Assembly: GCF_002920915.1 (NCBI RefSeq)
Contig: NZ_PQVF01000005.1
Coordinates: forward strand, 186,001 to 250,000
Length of the DNA stretch: 64,000 nucleotides
Source of the DNA: Solitalea longa
GTDB lineage: Bacteria; Bacteroidota; Bacteroidia; Sphingobacteriales; Sphingobacteriaceae
Direction: 5' to 3'
Part shown: positions 47,054-55,145 of the stretch, piece after piece
How positions within the stretch are numbered: the stretch's first letter is position 1
How the letters are laid out: each line of letters opens with the position of its first letter
Notes under the pieces: model-generated
What the model saw: the letters and a program-made list of their open reading frames with translations, nothing else
Told to the model about the DNA's origin: nothing
The model's database searches: none
Position numbers and translations under genes: made by a program

Positions 47054-48262
47054 TTAAGCGTCCAATTCTCCAGCAATAACGTTCAAACTGCTCATTGCCA
47101 GAATTGCGTCTGAAATCATTCCTCCCTTAGCAATATCAGTATATGCCTGATAGTTGATAAAGCTTGGGCGGCGGAAGTGTAAACGGAATGGAGCTCGGCC
47201 ACCATCAGTAATCAGGTAGAATCCTAACTCTCCATTACCACCTTCAACTGAATGATAGATCTCGGCCTTAGGAACTGGAACTTCACCCATCACAATTTTA
47301 AAATGATAGATCAACGATTCCATCGAACTGTAAACATCCTCTTTTGGAGGCAAGCAATAGTCAGGCACTTCGGCATTGAAAACACCTTTAGGTTCATTTT
47401 CCATCTTCACCAAAGCCTGTTTAATGATGCTTAAGCTCTGCCACATTTCTTCGTTACGTACCAGGAAACGATCGTAAATATCACCGGTAGTTCCAACGGG
47501 AATTTCGAATTCAAACTCTTCGTAAGAACAATAAGGTTTGGCCACCCGAACATCATAATCAACTCCGCAAGAACGTAACAAAGGCCCTGTCCAGCTATAT
47601 GATAAAGCCTTTTCAGCGCTTACCGGAGTAACACCTACGCATCGGTCGATGAAAATACGGTTGCGGTTGAAAAGATTTTCAAACTCTTTCATAACATCCG
47701 GAAACTCTGCTATGAATTTCTTGATCTTGGCAATAGCGATGTCATTAAAATCACGCTCAAAGCCGCCAATACGGCCCATGTTCGTTGTTAAGCGAGAACC
47801 ACAGATCTCTTCGAAGATCTCATAAATGTCTTCTCGTTTTTGAAAAACATAAAGGAAACCTGTGAATGCACCAGAGTCCACACCGATAACCGAATTACAA
47901 ACCAAATGATCGGCAATACGACTTAACTCCATTGCAATGATGCGCATGTAATCAACTCGTTTAGGGGTTTGAATGCCCAATAGCTTTTCAACGGTCATAT
48001 GCCAGCCCATATTGTTAATAGGAGCTGAACAATAATTCAAACGATCTGTAAGTGGAGTAATTTGGTAGAAAGGACGGTGCTCTGCAATTTTTTCAAACGC
48101 ACGGTGAATATATCCGATGGTTGATTGTGCACTAACAATGCGCTCTCCGTCCAGCTCAAGAATATTTTGAAATACCCCGTGAGTAGCCGGGTGAGTAGGG
48201 CCAAGGTTAAGGGTTGTGGTTTCCTTCTCTAATGAATTATCGCCAAGTTTTATATGGGCCAT
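47054..48262 (-). CDS. nuoD: NADH-quinone oxidoreductase subunit D
   Basis: 49-kDa-type subunit that forms the quinone-reduction site with NuoB. 402 residues. LNLGPTHPATHGVFQ holds the conserved His used in quinone binding. Further motifs: GYIHRAFEKIAEHR, VDYMRIIAMELSRIADHL, and the C-terminal HSVEGGNGELGFYL. nuoC and nuoD are separate genes here, not fused. Confidence 0.97.
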   Translation of the reverse strand: MAHIKLGDNSLEKETTTLNLGPTHPATHGVFQNILELDGERIVSAQSTIGYIHRAFEKIAEHRPFYQITPLTDRLNYCSAPINNMGWHMTVEKLLGIQTPKRVDYMRIIAMELSRIADHLVCNSVIGVDSGAFTGFLYVFQKREDIYEIFEEICGSRLTTNMGRIGGFERDFNDIAIAKIKKFIAEFPDVMKEFENLFNRNRIFIDRCVGVTPVSAEKALSYSWTGPLLRSCGVDYDVRVAKPYCSYEEFEFEIPVGTTGDIYDRFLVRNEEMWQSLSIIKQALVKMENEPKGVFNAEVPDYCLPPKEDVYSSMESLIYHFKIVMGEVPVPKAEIYHSVEGGNGELGFYLITDGGRAPFRLHFRRPSFINYQAYTDIAKGGMISDAILAMSSLNVIAGELDA

Positions 48263-48270
48263 ATATGTTT

Positions 48271-48331
48271 AATGTTGAATTCAGAATCATGAATTATAAA
48301 TGCTTGCATTTTAAATCCATAATCCAACATT
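48271..48331. repeat. Long imperfect hairpin in the nuoC-nuoD spacer
   Basis: AATGTTG (48271-48277) pairs with CAACATT (48325-48331) and AAATGC (48298-48303) with GCATTT (48306-48311); the middle pairs in part through ATT/AAT words. The arms are built of short degenerate words, as in the groES-groEL repeat. Confidence 0.5.
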
Positions 48332-48355
48332 GTTATTATCTGAATTATTAGATCA

Positions 48356-48397
48356 CTACTAAAGATGAATGCTTCTGATAACTTTAGTAGCGCATTC
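48356..48397. repeat. Possible H-type pseudoknot after nuoC
   Basis: CTACTAAAG (48356-48364) pairs with CTTTAGTAG (48382-48390). The loop word GAATGC (48367-48372) can pair with GCATTC (48392-48397) outside the stem. Nine plus six base pairs in this order give a pseudoknot topology. It lies 12 bases past the nuoC stop on the minus strand. Confidence 0.4.
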
Positions 48398-48408
48398 TCT
48401 TTGGAGTA

Positions 48409-48918
48409 TTATCGACCAAAATAATCGTCGTTTTTATCGGTACGGTTTGGATCTTCTAATGGAAACTCTTTTCTCATCGGGAAAGCTACCATATCGTCGA
48501 CATTTAAAATACGACGTAAATCAGGGTGACCTTCGAAAATAATTCCAAAGAAATCATATGTTTCTCTCTCCATCCAGTTAGCTCCTAAGAACAAGCCCGT
48601 AAGAGTTTTAATTCTTGGGGTACTTTCAGGAAGAAATACTTTAATACGAATACGAATGTTGTTAGTTAAACTGTGAAGATGGTATATCACTCCAAGAGCA
48701 AGCTCCTGCTCGGGGTAATGAACACCACAGATATCAGTAAGAAAGCGAAACTTCAACTCTTCATCATTATAAAGAAATTGAATAACATCGATAACTTTAT
48801 CTTTAGTAGTAGTAAGTGTTAGCATGTCATGTGGCTCACTAACATTAAAGATAGCATCAGCAAATTTTAACTGAAGTTTATCTAATACAGCTTGGTTATT
48901 CATTTTTACTTCTGCCAT
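48409..48918 (-). CDS. nuoC: NADH-quinone oxidoreductase subunit C
   Basis: 30-kDa-type peripheral subunit of complex I, without cofactor. 169 residues. The family signature is GANWMERETYDFFGIIFEGH with LRRILNVDD, followed by FPMRKEFPLEDP. One base separates it from nuoB. Confidence 0.96.
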   Translation of the reverse strand: MAEVKMNNQAVLDKLQLKFADAIFNVSEPHDMLTLTTTKDKVIDVIQFLYNDEELKFRFLTDICGVHYPEQELALGVIYHLHSLTNNIRIRIKVFLPESTPRIKTLTGLFLGANWMERETYDFFGIIFEGHPDLRRILNVDDMVAFPMRKEFPLEDPNRTDKNDDYFGR

Positions 48919-48919
48919 A

Positions 48920-49462
48920 TTATTGAATTCCGTATTTTGCTAATAATTGTTTGTATTCGTCCGAGTCGCGACGACGAAGAGATTCGTTTTGCACCAATTC
49001 CTGAATACGTGTCAATCCATCGATTATACCTTCAGGACGAGGAGGGCAACCAGGAACATACACATCAACAGGAATAATTTCATCAATACCCTGTAAAACG
49101 CTATAGGTATCAAAAACGCCTCCGCTACATGCACATGCTCCAACAGCCATCACCCAGCGAGGTTCTGCCATCTGTAAATATACCTGGCGAAGAACCGGAG
49201 CCATTTTCTTAGCAATGGTACCCATTACCATTAAAAGATCGGCCTGGCGTGGAGAAAAGCTCAAACGTTCTGCTCCAAAACGACCCAGGTCATAATGGGA
49301 ACCCATAGTAGCCATAAACTCAATTCCACAACAAGAAGTGGCAAATGGCAACGGCCATAATGAATAAGAACGTGCTAAGCCAACTGCTTTATCTAGAGAG
49401 GTTGCAAAGAAACCCGCTCCTTCAATACCCGCAGGGGCCTCAACCATTTTAATCTCGCTCAT
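48920..49462 (-). CDS. nuoB: NADH-quinone oxidoreductase subunit B
   Basis: PSST-type subunit holding cluster N2, the last centre before quinone. 180 residues. Ligands: the tandem Cys of TSCCGIEFMA, Cys in MAVGACACSGG and Cys in YVPGCPPRPEG. Also FSPRQADLLMVMGT. Separated from nuoA by 124 bases that contain inverted repeats. Confidence 0.97.
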   Translation of the reverse strand: MSEIKMVEAPAGIEGAGFFATSLDKAVGLARSYSLWPLPFATSCCGIEFMATMGSHYDLGRFGAERLSFSPRQADLLMVMGTIAKKMAPVLRQVYLQMAEPRWVMAVGACACSGGVFDTYSVLQGIDEIIPVDVYVPGCPPRPEGIIDGLTRIQELVQNESLRRRDSDEYKQLLAKYGIQ

Positions 49463-49521
49463 ACGATGATAATTTTCTCAAAAAACCTCTTATTATCTAT
49501 TAAAAAGAGTAACAAAAGTAC

Positions 49522-49582
49522 AACAATAATCAGATTAATATTGTTCTGAAGTACGCCAGACTCATTTTAGAATGATTCTAAA
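49522..49582. repeat. Two inverted repeats in the nuoA-nuoB spacer
   Basis: AACAATA (49522-49528) with TATTGTT (49539-49545), and TTTAGAAT-g-ATTCTAAA (49566-49582), a nearly perfect palindrome just after the nuoA stop on the minus strand. Neither has a U-tract, so they are not ordinary terminators. Confidence 0.45.
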
Positions 49583-49586
49583 CTTA

Positions 49587-49961
49587 CTACTCCCAATTTA
49601 GAGCCCCTTTTTTAATGATGTAAATAAAGCCCAGTAACAGGAAGATCATGAACGTGAACATTTCAAGCATTCCTAAAATGCCTAGTTCACGAAAATTTAC
49701 GGCCCAAGGGTACATGAAAATTACTTCAACATCGAACAACACAAACAGTATTGCAACCAGGAAGTACTTAACTGACATGGGATGACGAGCATTTCCCTGA
49801 ACTTCCACTCCCGACTCGAATGGGGTTAATTTATCAGAAGTTTTACGCTTAGGACCGATAAGGTGGGTAGCAAGCATTGTAACTACCACAAAACCAACCG
49901 CTACAAAAAACTGGAAAGCTACCGGTGCATAGTTAACAGGCAATTGCTCTAGTAATAACAT
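49587..49961 (-). CDS. nuoA: NADH-quinone oxidoreductase subunit A
   Basis: Three-helix membrane subunit near the quinone chamber; first gene of the nuo operon. 124 residues. The KLTPFESGVEVQGNARHPMS loop and the FDVEVIFMYPWAVNF motif with conserved acidic residues are present. A candidate promoter lies 24 bases upstream. Confidence 0.96.
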   Translation of the reverse strand: MLLLEQLPVNYAPVAFQFFVAVGFVVVTMLATHLIGPKRKTSDKLTPFESGVEVQGNARHPMSVKYFLVAILFVLFDVEVIFMYPWAVNFRELGILGMLEMFTFMIFLLLGFIYIIKKGALNWE

Positions 49962-49984
49962 ACAATAGGATTTGAAATCTTTTG

Positions 49985-50019
49985 CAAAAATAAAAAAGAG
50001 AAGGTAAGTTTAAAACAAA
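49985..50019 (-). promoter_or_regulatory. Candidate promoter of the nuo operon
   Basis: On the minus strand TTTG (50019-50016), 23 bases, then TATTTTTG (49992-49985), an exact TAnnTTTG box. The predicted start near 49980 leaves a leader of about 18 bases to nuoA. The -33 element lies inside the terminator hairpin of the upstream operon. Confidence 0.4.
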
Positions 50020-50029
50020 CCTTCTCTTT
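49995..50029 (-). terminator. Terminator of the exbB-tonB-TPR operon
   Basis: AAAGAGAAGG pairs with CCTTCTCTTT, extended by GTTT/AAAC after a small internal loop. The left-hand A-run gives a U-tract on the minus strand. Confidence 0.8.
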
Positions 50030-50076
50030 GGAGCAATATTTTATTAAGAAATTTTAATTTCTTGACTGAATCGTCA

Positions 50077-51702
50077 CTACTTATTCTTGGCGCCTGGACC
50101 ATTTAATGCCTTTAAAACTTCTAAGGCTTGCGGGTCATTCGGAGCCAATTCTAAAATTTTATTGAAATAGACTTTTGAAGCAGCAACATCTTTTTGAATA
50201 TTAAAGGTATAATCGCCCATGTAGCGATAAGCCTCAATAAGATATTTCACGTTCTTTTGCTTATCAGCTTCGCCAAGTTCAATAACCTTCTCGTAGTACG
50301 GACGAGCTAAACCTTGTTTATTTCCTTCGTCCATTCTATAGTTTGCTAAAGCACGGTAAGAATACCCTTGTACATATGTTGGGCTTAATTCATTAACCTT
50401 TGCAAAAGCACTATCTGCCTTTTGATATTTCTCCGAATATAATGCCGATAAACCGTAATACAAATAATCTACAGGCTGCTTTTTAACCTCTGTTTTTTCA
50501 AAATAAGCTTCATATGTTTTAATAGCAGCAGGATACTGTTTTGCCAAATAGCTCATCTTTCCTAACATCGGGTACAAGTCGGTTCTTGTGGGATCTTTAT
50601 CAATAGCTTTTTGCAAATATGAAATTGCTAGAGAATCCATCTTATTATCTGAAAGGATTTTAGCCATATACTCATAATCCGTATTGATAAGACTTGCTTC
50701 TGCTTGTTTTGTAAAGAAAGTATTCATCGCGTCCAATGCCTCTTTTGGCTTTTTGATCTCATAAGCCGAATAAGCCAGCAAACGATACATTACCGGTTTA
50801 ACCTGGCATGTTTTCATTAACAGATTAATTTCATCATACGCTGCCTGATATTGTTTTGCAAGAAACAACATACTCGCATAACGCGTATTGGAGTTGCAAG
50901 AGGCGTCAGTTAACGCTAAATACTTATTCTTATAAATATCTACAGCTTTCGCGTATTGGCCTGAAGAATAATACAAAACGGCTAATTCGCGGTAAGCAGG
51001 TCCATAATTCGGATCGATCGATATTGCCTTTTCTAACGGAGCTAATGATGATTCATAACTTTGAGCACCACGATAGATCAAGGATTGAGACACATAAGCT
51101 CTTAAATAATTTTTATCCAGATCTAATGCTTTGTTATAATTAGCAATTGCATTGTTTGCATCTTTTTTTAATAAATAAGCATCTCCTAAAACAGTATACA
51201 CCTCAGCACTCTTAGGAGCAATTTTTTTAGCCTGCTCAATATAACCTATGGCAGTTTCAATCGATGCAGCATCGCCACCCTCAGCGGCTAATGCATAGGC
51301 ACGTGCTGTTTCAAGATACGGACGATAGTCTTTTTCCTTTTGGCCTAAAGCAATCGCCTTATCAAATAATGGTTTTGCCGCGTCAAAGTGTTTATTTAGA
51401 ATTTCTAATTTCCCTTGTCCCACATAGTTTAGGGGAAACTGGGGATTTACTGCCACACCTTTATCAAAAAATACCTGAGCAGAATCGGGTTCAATAGTTT
51501 TTAAGTAAACATCACCCATGTAATAAAAGCTCTCTGCTGTGGTAGCAGGATTCTGTGCAAGTTTTGCTAATAACGCCTTTGCCTTTTCGTACTGCTCTAC
51601 TTCAATTGCTTTTCGTGCATCACTAATAGACTGGCTATAAGCAAACCCTGCTAACAAAACTAAAGCAGAAACTATGTTTAAAGCCCTCTTAATCATTTTC
51701 AT
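50077..51702 (-). CDS. Exported TPR-repeat protein
   Basis: 541 residues with a signal peptide (MKMIKRALNIVSALVLLAGF, cleaved near residue 23). The rest is a chain of about twelve tetratricopeptide-like helix pairs, e.g. AEVYTVLGDAYLLKKDANNA, YGPAYRELAVLYYSSGQYAK, TDLYPMLGKMSYLAKQYPAA. It is a periplasmic scaffold, not an enzyme as far as can be seen. Last gene of the TonB operon, 14 bases after the PstS-like gene. Its position suggests that it binds the TonB, ExbD or PstS-like proteins. Confidence 0.85.
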   Translation of the reverse strand: MKMIKRALNIVSALVLLAGFAYSQSISDARKAIEVEQYEKAKALLAKLAQNPATTAESFYYMGDVYLKTIEPDSAQVFFDKGVAVNPQFPLNYVGQGKLEILNKHFDAAKPLFDKAIALGQKEKDYRPYLETARAYALAAEGGDAASIETAIGYIEQAKKIAPKSAEVYTVLGDAYLLKKDANNAIANYNKALDLDKNYLRAYVSQSLIYRGAQSYESSLAPLEKAISIDPNYGPAYRELAVLYYSSGQYAKAVDIYKNKYLALTDASCNSNTRYASMLFLAKQYQAAYDEINLLMKTCQVKPVMYRLLAYSAYEIKKPKEALDAMNTFFTKQAEASLINTDYEYMAKILSDNKMDSLAISYLQKAIDKDPTRTDLYPMLGKMSYLAKQYPAAIKTYEAYFEKTEVKKQPVDYLYYGLSALYSEKYQKADSAFAKVNELSPTYVQGYSYRALANYRMDEGNKQGLARPYYEKVIELGEADKQKNVKYLIEAYRYMGDYTFNIQKDVAASKVYFNKILELAPNDPQALEVLKALNGPGAKNK

Positions 51703-51716
51703 AATCTAAATTTATT

Positions 51717-52694
51717 TTATTTAAACAAATCATTATCTGATATCTGAACTAAACGAACTGGCATAGTAGCGGGAACCAAACCCGACTTCAACACAATACG
51801 TTGTCCTTTATCTCCAGCAATGAAAGCTGCAAAACCTGTTCCTAAGCCCATGTATGATTCCCGACTTAGCAGGTACACTCGTCTTACCAATGGATAAAAG
51901 CCTTGTGCAATGTAAGCTTGGTAAGGTTTACGAAACTGCCCAGAACCTGGTTGCCCATCATCGGGTGCAATTGCAGCAATTTTAACTTTTTTCAAAAATC
52001 CTGTAACCGCAGAATCATCAGCATCGCTTATCCAATTCACTCCAATAATTCCTAGTGAATTCTTATGCGTGCTAACATACTCAATAACTTCCTTATTAGT
52101 TTTAACAGAGTAGAAATTTTTTGCCGAAAATTGATTCTTACCTGCTAATTCTTTCATATACCTCACAGTACTGGAGTTTGGATTATCAAACACAATTGTA
52201 ATTTCTTCATTACTATTCGCCTTATCCAGTTGATTCCACTTAGTAATATTACCGGCAAACAAGTCTCTAAGGTTAGCCATTGAAAAGGTCGAATCATTAT
52301 TTGCAGGGTTTACAATTAACGCAATGGCGTCGATAGCAAACTTAGTACTCCGAACTACCAACTTTTTAGCCTGAAGAGGTTTGAGTTCATCAGCTGTTAA
52401 CTGACGGGTTACGATAATTGCTCTTGCCGAATCATTAAGAAGGTCAGCAACAGCCTCTCCTTCGGATTTGAAATGAGCATTAATTTTAGCTGCAGGATAG
52501 ATACCATGAAAAACATCCAATTCTGCCTGAACAATTGGCTCAAAGGTCTCATCAACCGACATGCTGATTTCTCCGGAAGTGGTTGTATCCAACGTTTTTT
52601 GACTAGAGTTATTTCCACAGCCAACATTTAAGACTGCGAAACAAAAAGCAAGTCCAAACAAGAATATCCCTTTTGAAAAATGTAACCTATTCAT
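51717..52694 (-). CDS. PstS-like substrate-binding lipoprotein
   Basis: 325 residues. Lipobox VLNVGC (Cys near 26). The mature part is a two-lobed periplasmic binding protein of the PstS/PBP-like type: ISMSVDETFEPIVQAELDVF at the first lobe, RAIIVTRQLTADELKPL, DAIALIVNPANND with the hinge, FAGNITKWNQL, and GQFRKPYQAYIAQGFYPLVR. It lacks the clear phosphate-binding Ser/Arg set that I could assign with confidence. No pstCAB genes are adjacent. Instead it follows tonB and a small membrane protein, whose end it overlaps by eight bases. Ligand and partner are unknown; a receptor or sensor role in the TonB system is possible. Confidence 0.8.
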   Translation of the reverse strand: MNRLHFSKGIFLFGLAFCFAVLNVGCGNNSSQKTLDTTTSGEISMSVDETFEPIVQAELDVFHGIYPAAKINAHFKSEGEAVADLLNDSARAIIVTRQLTADELKPLQAKKLVVRSTKFAIDAIALIVNPANNDSTFSMANLRDLFAGNITKWNQLDKANSNEEITIVFDNPNSSTVRYMKELAGKNQFSAKNFYSVKTNKEVIEYVSTHKNSLGIIGVNWISDADDSAVTGFLKKVKIAAIAPDDGQPGSGQFRKPYQAYIAQGFYPLVRRVYLLSRESYMGLGTGFAAFIAGDKGQRIVLKSGLVPATMPVRLVQISDNDLFK

Positions 52695-52926
52695 ACTCTG
52701 AATTATCCTTTTTTATAAGCCTATAACTTCTAAAGAGCCCATATAGTATGATGCTCCCTCCAAGTATCAACTTATTGGTTGGTGAAAGATTCGCTAAAAC
52801 ATTGGGCATAAACATTATCATGCTTCCCAAAACCAGGTAGGCAAGGATAAACACTACCCCTAAAATCAGCAAAAATCGCTCTTTTGGCGATTTTTGCTTA
52901 AAGTTATTATCAAACTGTTGCTCCAT
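52687..52926 (-). CDS. Small membrane protein of the TonB operon
   Basis: 79 residues with two hydrophobic segments (about 21-42, LILGVVFILAYLVLGSMIMF; and about 51-66, KLILGGSIILYGLFRS). Charged N-terminus (MEQQFDNNFKQKSPKERF) and C-terminus (RLIKKDNSEYE), both probably cytoplasmic. It starts 24 bases after tonB and overlaps the next gene by eight bases, so translation is probably coupled. No known family recognised. Confidence 0.75.
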   Translation of the reverse strand: MEQQFDNNFKQKSPKERFLLILGVVFILAYLVLGSMIMFMPNVLANLSPTNKLILGGSIILYGLFRSYRLIKKDNSEYE

Positions 52927-52950
52927 TAGAGCTTAATTGATGTTTGTAAA

Positions 52951-53775
52951 TTAATCTAACCTGAACATGATTGGTAAGCTGAAGTGTACACGCACAGATT
53001 TACCATTTTGTTTACCTGGCTTCCACTTAGGCATTGCTTTCACAACGCGGGCAGCTTCTTCATCACATCCCGAACCGATACCGCGCAGTACTTGCACGTC
53101 GGTAATAGAACCATCCTTTTCAACTACAAAGGTTACCGTTACACGACCCTGAACGCCATTTTCACGAGCCATTGGCGGATACCTTAACGTTTTACCAATG
53201 AATTTACCAATTTGTTCCATACCTCCAGGATATTCTGGATTTTCCTCTACGTGATAGAAAATCTCCTGGGTATCTTCAACAACCTCATTACCAGTACCAG
53301 TACCAATAACAGGTTCATCAACTTGAGGCGGAGCGTCATCATTACCTTTTACGGTTGCTGTACTAACTTCTGCCTTAATTTCATCCTGTACTGGAGGTGG
53401 TTCTTCATCACGCACTTCTTCATCCTTTTTAATAACCGGTGGCGTAAACTTAATAGTTGAACGCACCGGAGGAGGAGGAGGCTCCGAAGGTGGAGGAGGC
53501 GGAGGAGGTTCGTTTTTGTTAACCGGAGGTGGAGCCATTAGTTCATTGGACTGCACCACTTTAATATCATTGTCTTCAGGAACAATTCCTGAAACAATGC
53601 GAGCAATAACTGGAGCTGCTACGCCTAAAGAGAAGAAAATAATAGCCAATATGGTACCTTTCTTCATGTTCTTAGAATACTGCTTACGCAGATCATAAGC
53701 ACCATAGGCCTTATTCCGTCCTTCAAAGACGTATTCGCACCATCTGCTATCTTCTAAATCAATCTTTCCTGCCAT
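52951..53775 (-). CDS. tonB: TonB energy-transducing protein
   Basis: Couples the proton-motive force from an ExbB/ExbD motor to outer-membrane receptors. 274 residues. N-terminal cytoplasmic stretch (CEYVFEGRNKAYGAYDLRKQ, typical of Bacteroidetes TonB), one membrane helix (about 39-60), a Pro-rich periplasmic linker with poly-Pro blocks (about 82-125), and a TonB C-terminal domain (about 185-274: YPGGMEQIGKFIGKTLRYPP, GRVTVTFVVEKDGSITDVQV, AMPKWKPGKQNGKSVRV). 20 bases after the second exbD. Confidence 0.95.
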   Translation of the reverse strand: MAGKIDLEDSRWCEYVFEGRNKAYGAYDLRKQYSKNMKKGTILAIIFFSLGVAAPVIARIVSGIVPEDNDIKVVQSNELMAPPPVNKNEPPPPPPPSEPPPPPVRSTIKFTPPVIKKDEEVRDEEPPPVQDEIKAEVSTATVKGNDDAPPQVDEPVIGTGTGNEVVEDTQEIFYHVEENPEYPGGMEQIGKFIGKTLRYPPMARENGVQGRVTVTFVVEKDGSITDVQVLRGIGSGCDEEAARVVKAMPKWKPGKQNGKSVRVHFSLPIMFRLD

Positions 53776-53795
53776 TTTTCGACAATGTTTTTATC

Positions 53796-54434
53796 TTACT
53801 TTTGAACGTAAGGATTATCATTAATCATTTTCAAATCACCAGGAGCTATATCAACAATCGCATAGCGACCATTGTTAGTGATATTCATCTCATCAAGGAT
53901 ATCAACAAGATTTTTATATCTTGATTTATCATCTGCCTTAATCAAAATAATTAAGCCATTTTTATAGTTCCTGATGCGAGAATAATTCGCTTTAAACTCA
54001 TCCTCGGTAATTTTACGGTCATTGGCCATCTGTTTGTAAATCCTGATGGAGTCAAGAGCCGGATTGCGTTTACGACTTTCTTCTAACAATATTTTACGAA
54101 TACCATTAGCCGAAAAGTTTGTAACCAAAGGATTTTCCACCTCTTCGCCTATACCGAAGTAGTAAACGATTTGGTCTTTACCGGTTAAAAGGATAGTCAT
54201 CGCCTGAGAAGCTTTGATTTGAGTCTTATCCTTCTCCTCAATATTGTCCTTAACCGGCATATTAATATCCATTACGGATGGTTTGCTCATCGAGGTGGTT
54301 AACATGAAGAATGTGATCAACAAGAAACCAAGGTCAACCATTGGAGTAAAATCCACGCGAGTTGAAAGTTTCTTGCCTCTCTTCTTTCCACCCTTCTTAT
54401 GATCACCGCCCCCGGAGGTAGCTATATCTGCCAT
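53796..54434 (-). CDS. exbD: ExbD-type biopolymer transporter, second copy
   Basis: 212 residues. One membrane helix with VDFTPMVDLGFLLITFFMLT, the segment containing the proton-conducting Asp of ExbD/TolR. The periplasmic domain is longer than in E. coli ExbD (about 141 residues). It has a basic N-terminus (GGDHKKGGKKRGKKLSTR). It sits between the first exbD and tonB, with 20-21-base gaps. Confidence 0.93.
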   Translation of the reverse strand: MADIATSGGGDHKKGGKKRGKKLSTRVDFTPMVDLGFLLITFFMLTTSMSKPSVMDINMPVKDNIEEKDKTQIKASQAMTILLTGKDQIVYYFGIGEEVENPLVTNFSANGIRKILLEESRKRNPALDSIRIYKQMANDRKITEDEFKANYSRIRNYKNGLIILIKADDKSRYKNLVDILDEMNITNNGRYAIVDIAPGDLKMINDNPYVQK

Positions 54435-54455
54435 TGCTCAAATTTCTTTAAAAGG

Positions 54456-55076
54456 TTATAAATTAGGAGCTTGTTCCATATTGGTAATAAAATTGAAACG
54501 GTTAGCCTTTTGAGCCTGTAATGTTGCAATGATATTTTTTACGACTGGATAGTTAGAGTCACGGTCGCCTTTAATAGCAATAACTGCAGTACTATTAGTA
54601 ACACGACGCGATTCAATAACCCAATCTTTCAATTCATTGGTTGCATTTTGAGTAGAGTCGCAAGGAATACCTTTTGTTTCTTCATTGTATTTCTTACGTT
54701 GATCTTTGCTCATTGCAAGGTAACTTTTCAATTCATTCAGAGGAGCGCCGAAGTTAGCTAACTTCGAAAACTCTTCTTTTTCCGCAGGAGTAAAAGACAA
54801 TTGCCTTTTAGACGCGATATTATCCAATAGGGCTTTTCTAAATTCCGTTCCTTCTAATCCAAAGAATATCTTTCCTGTTTTATCCACAGAAATTAAAATT
54901 ACTTTGGTATCAGGAAGTTTTATTTCCGAAATAGAAGACGGAGTGTCAACTACAATAGCTTCCTCTGGCTTAAATTGAGTTGCCAACATAAAGAAGGTCA
55001 ACAACAAGAAAGCCACATCGGTCATTGCCGTCATATCCACCCACGTACTCTTGCGCGGAACTTTAACTTTTCCCAT
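54456..55076 (-). CDS. exbD: ExbD-type biopolymer transporter, first copy
   Basis: 206 residues. TWVDMTAMTDVAFLLLTFFM contains the membrane-embedded Asp. The periplasmic part carries a distinct insertion (KEEFSKLANFGAPLNELKSY, EETKGIPCDSTQNATNELKD) and a GDRDSNYPVVKNIIATLQ segment. Clearly divergent from the second copy, so the two ExbD proteins may form a mixed motor. 69 bases after exbB. Confidence 0.93.
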   Translation of the reverse strand: MGKVKVPRKSTWVDMTAMTDVAFLLLTFFMLATQFKPEEAIVVDTPSSISEIKLPDTKVILISVDKTGKIFFGLEGTEFRKALLDNIASKRQLSFTPAEKEEFSKLANFGAPLNELKSYLAMSKDQRKKYNEETKGIPCDSTQNATNELKDWVIESRRVTNSTAVIAIKGDRDSNYPVVKNIIATLQAQKANRFNFITNMEQAPNL

Positions 55077-55145
55077 CTATCTTATTATTAACGTATAATA
55101 TATCTATTAATTATCTATCAGTCAGACTAATACACAAGCAAAATC

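Noticed and set aside
53461-53530. Low-complexity GGA/GGC tract
   Set aside because: It is the poly-Pro linker of TonB read on the other strand, not a separate repeat element.
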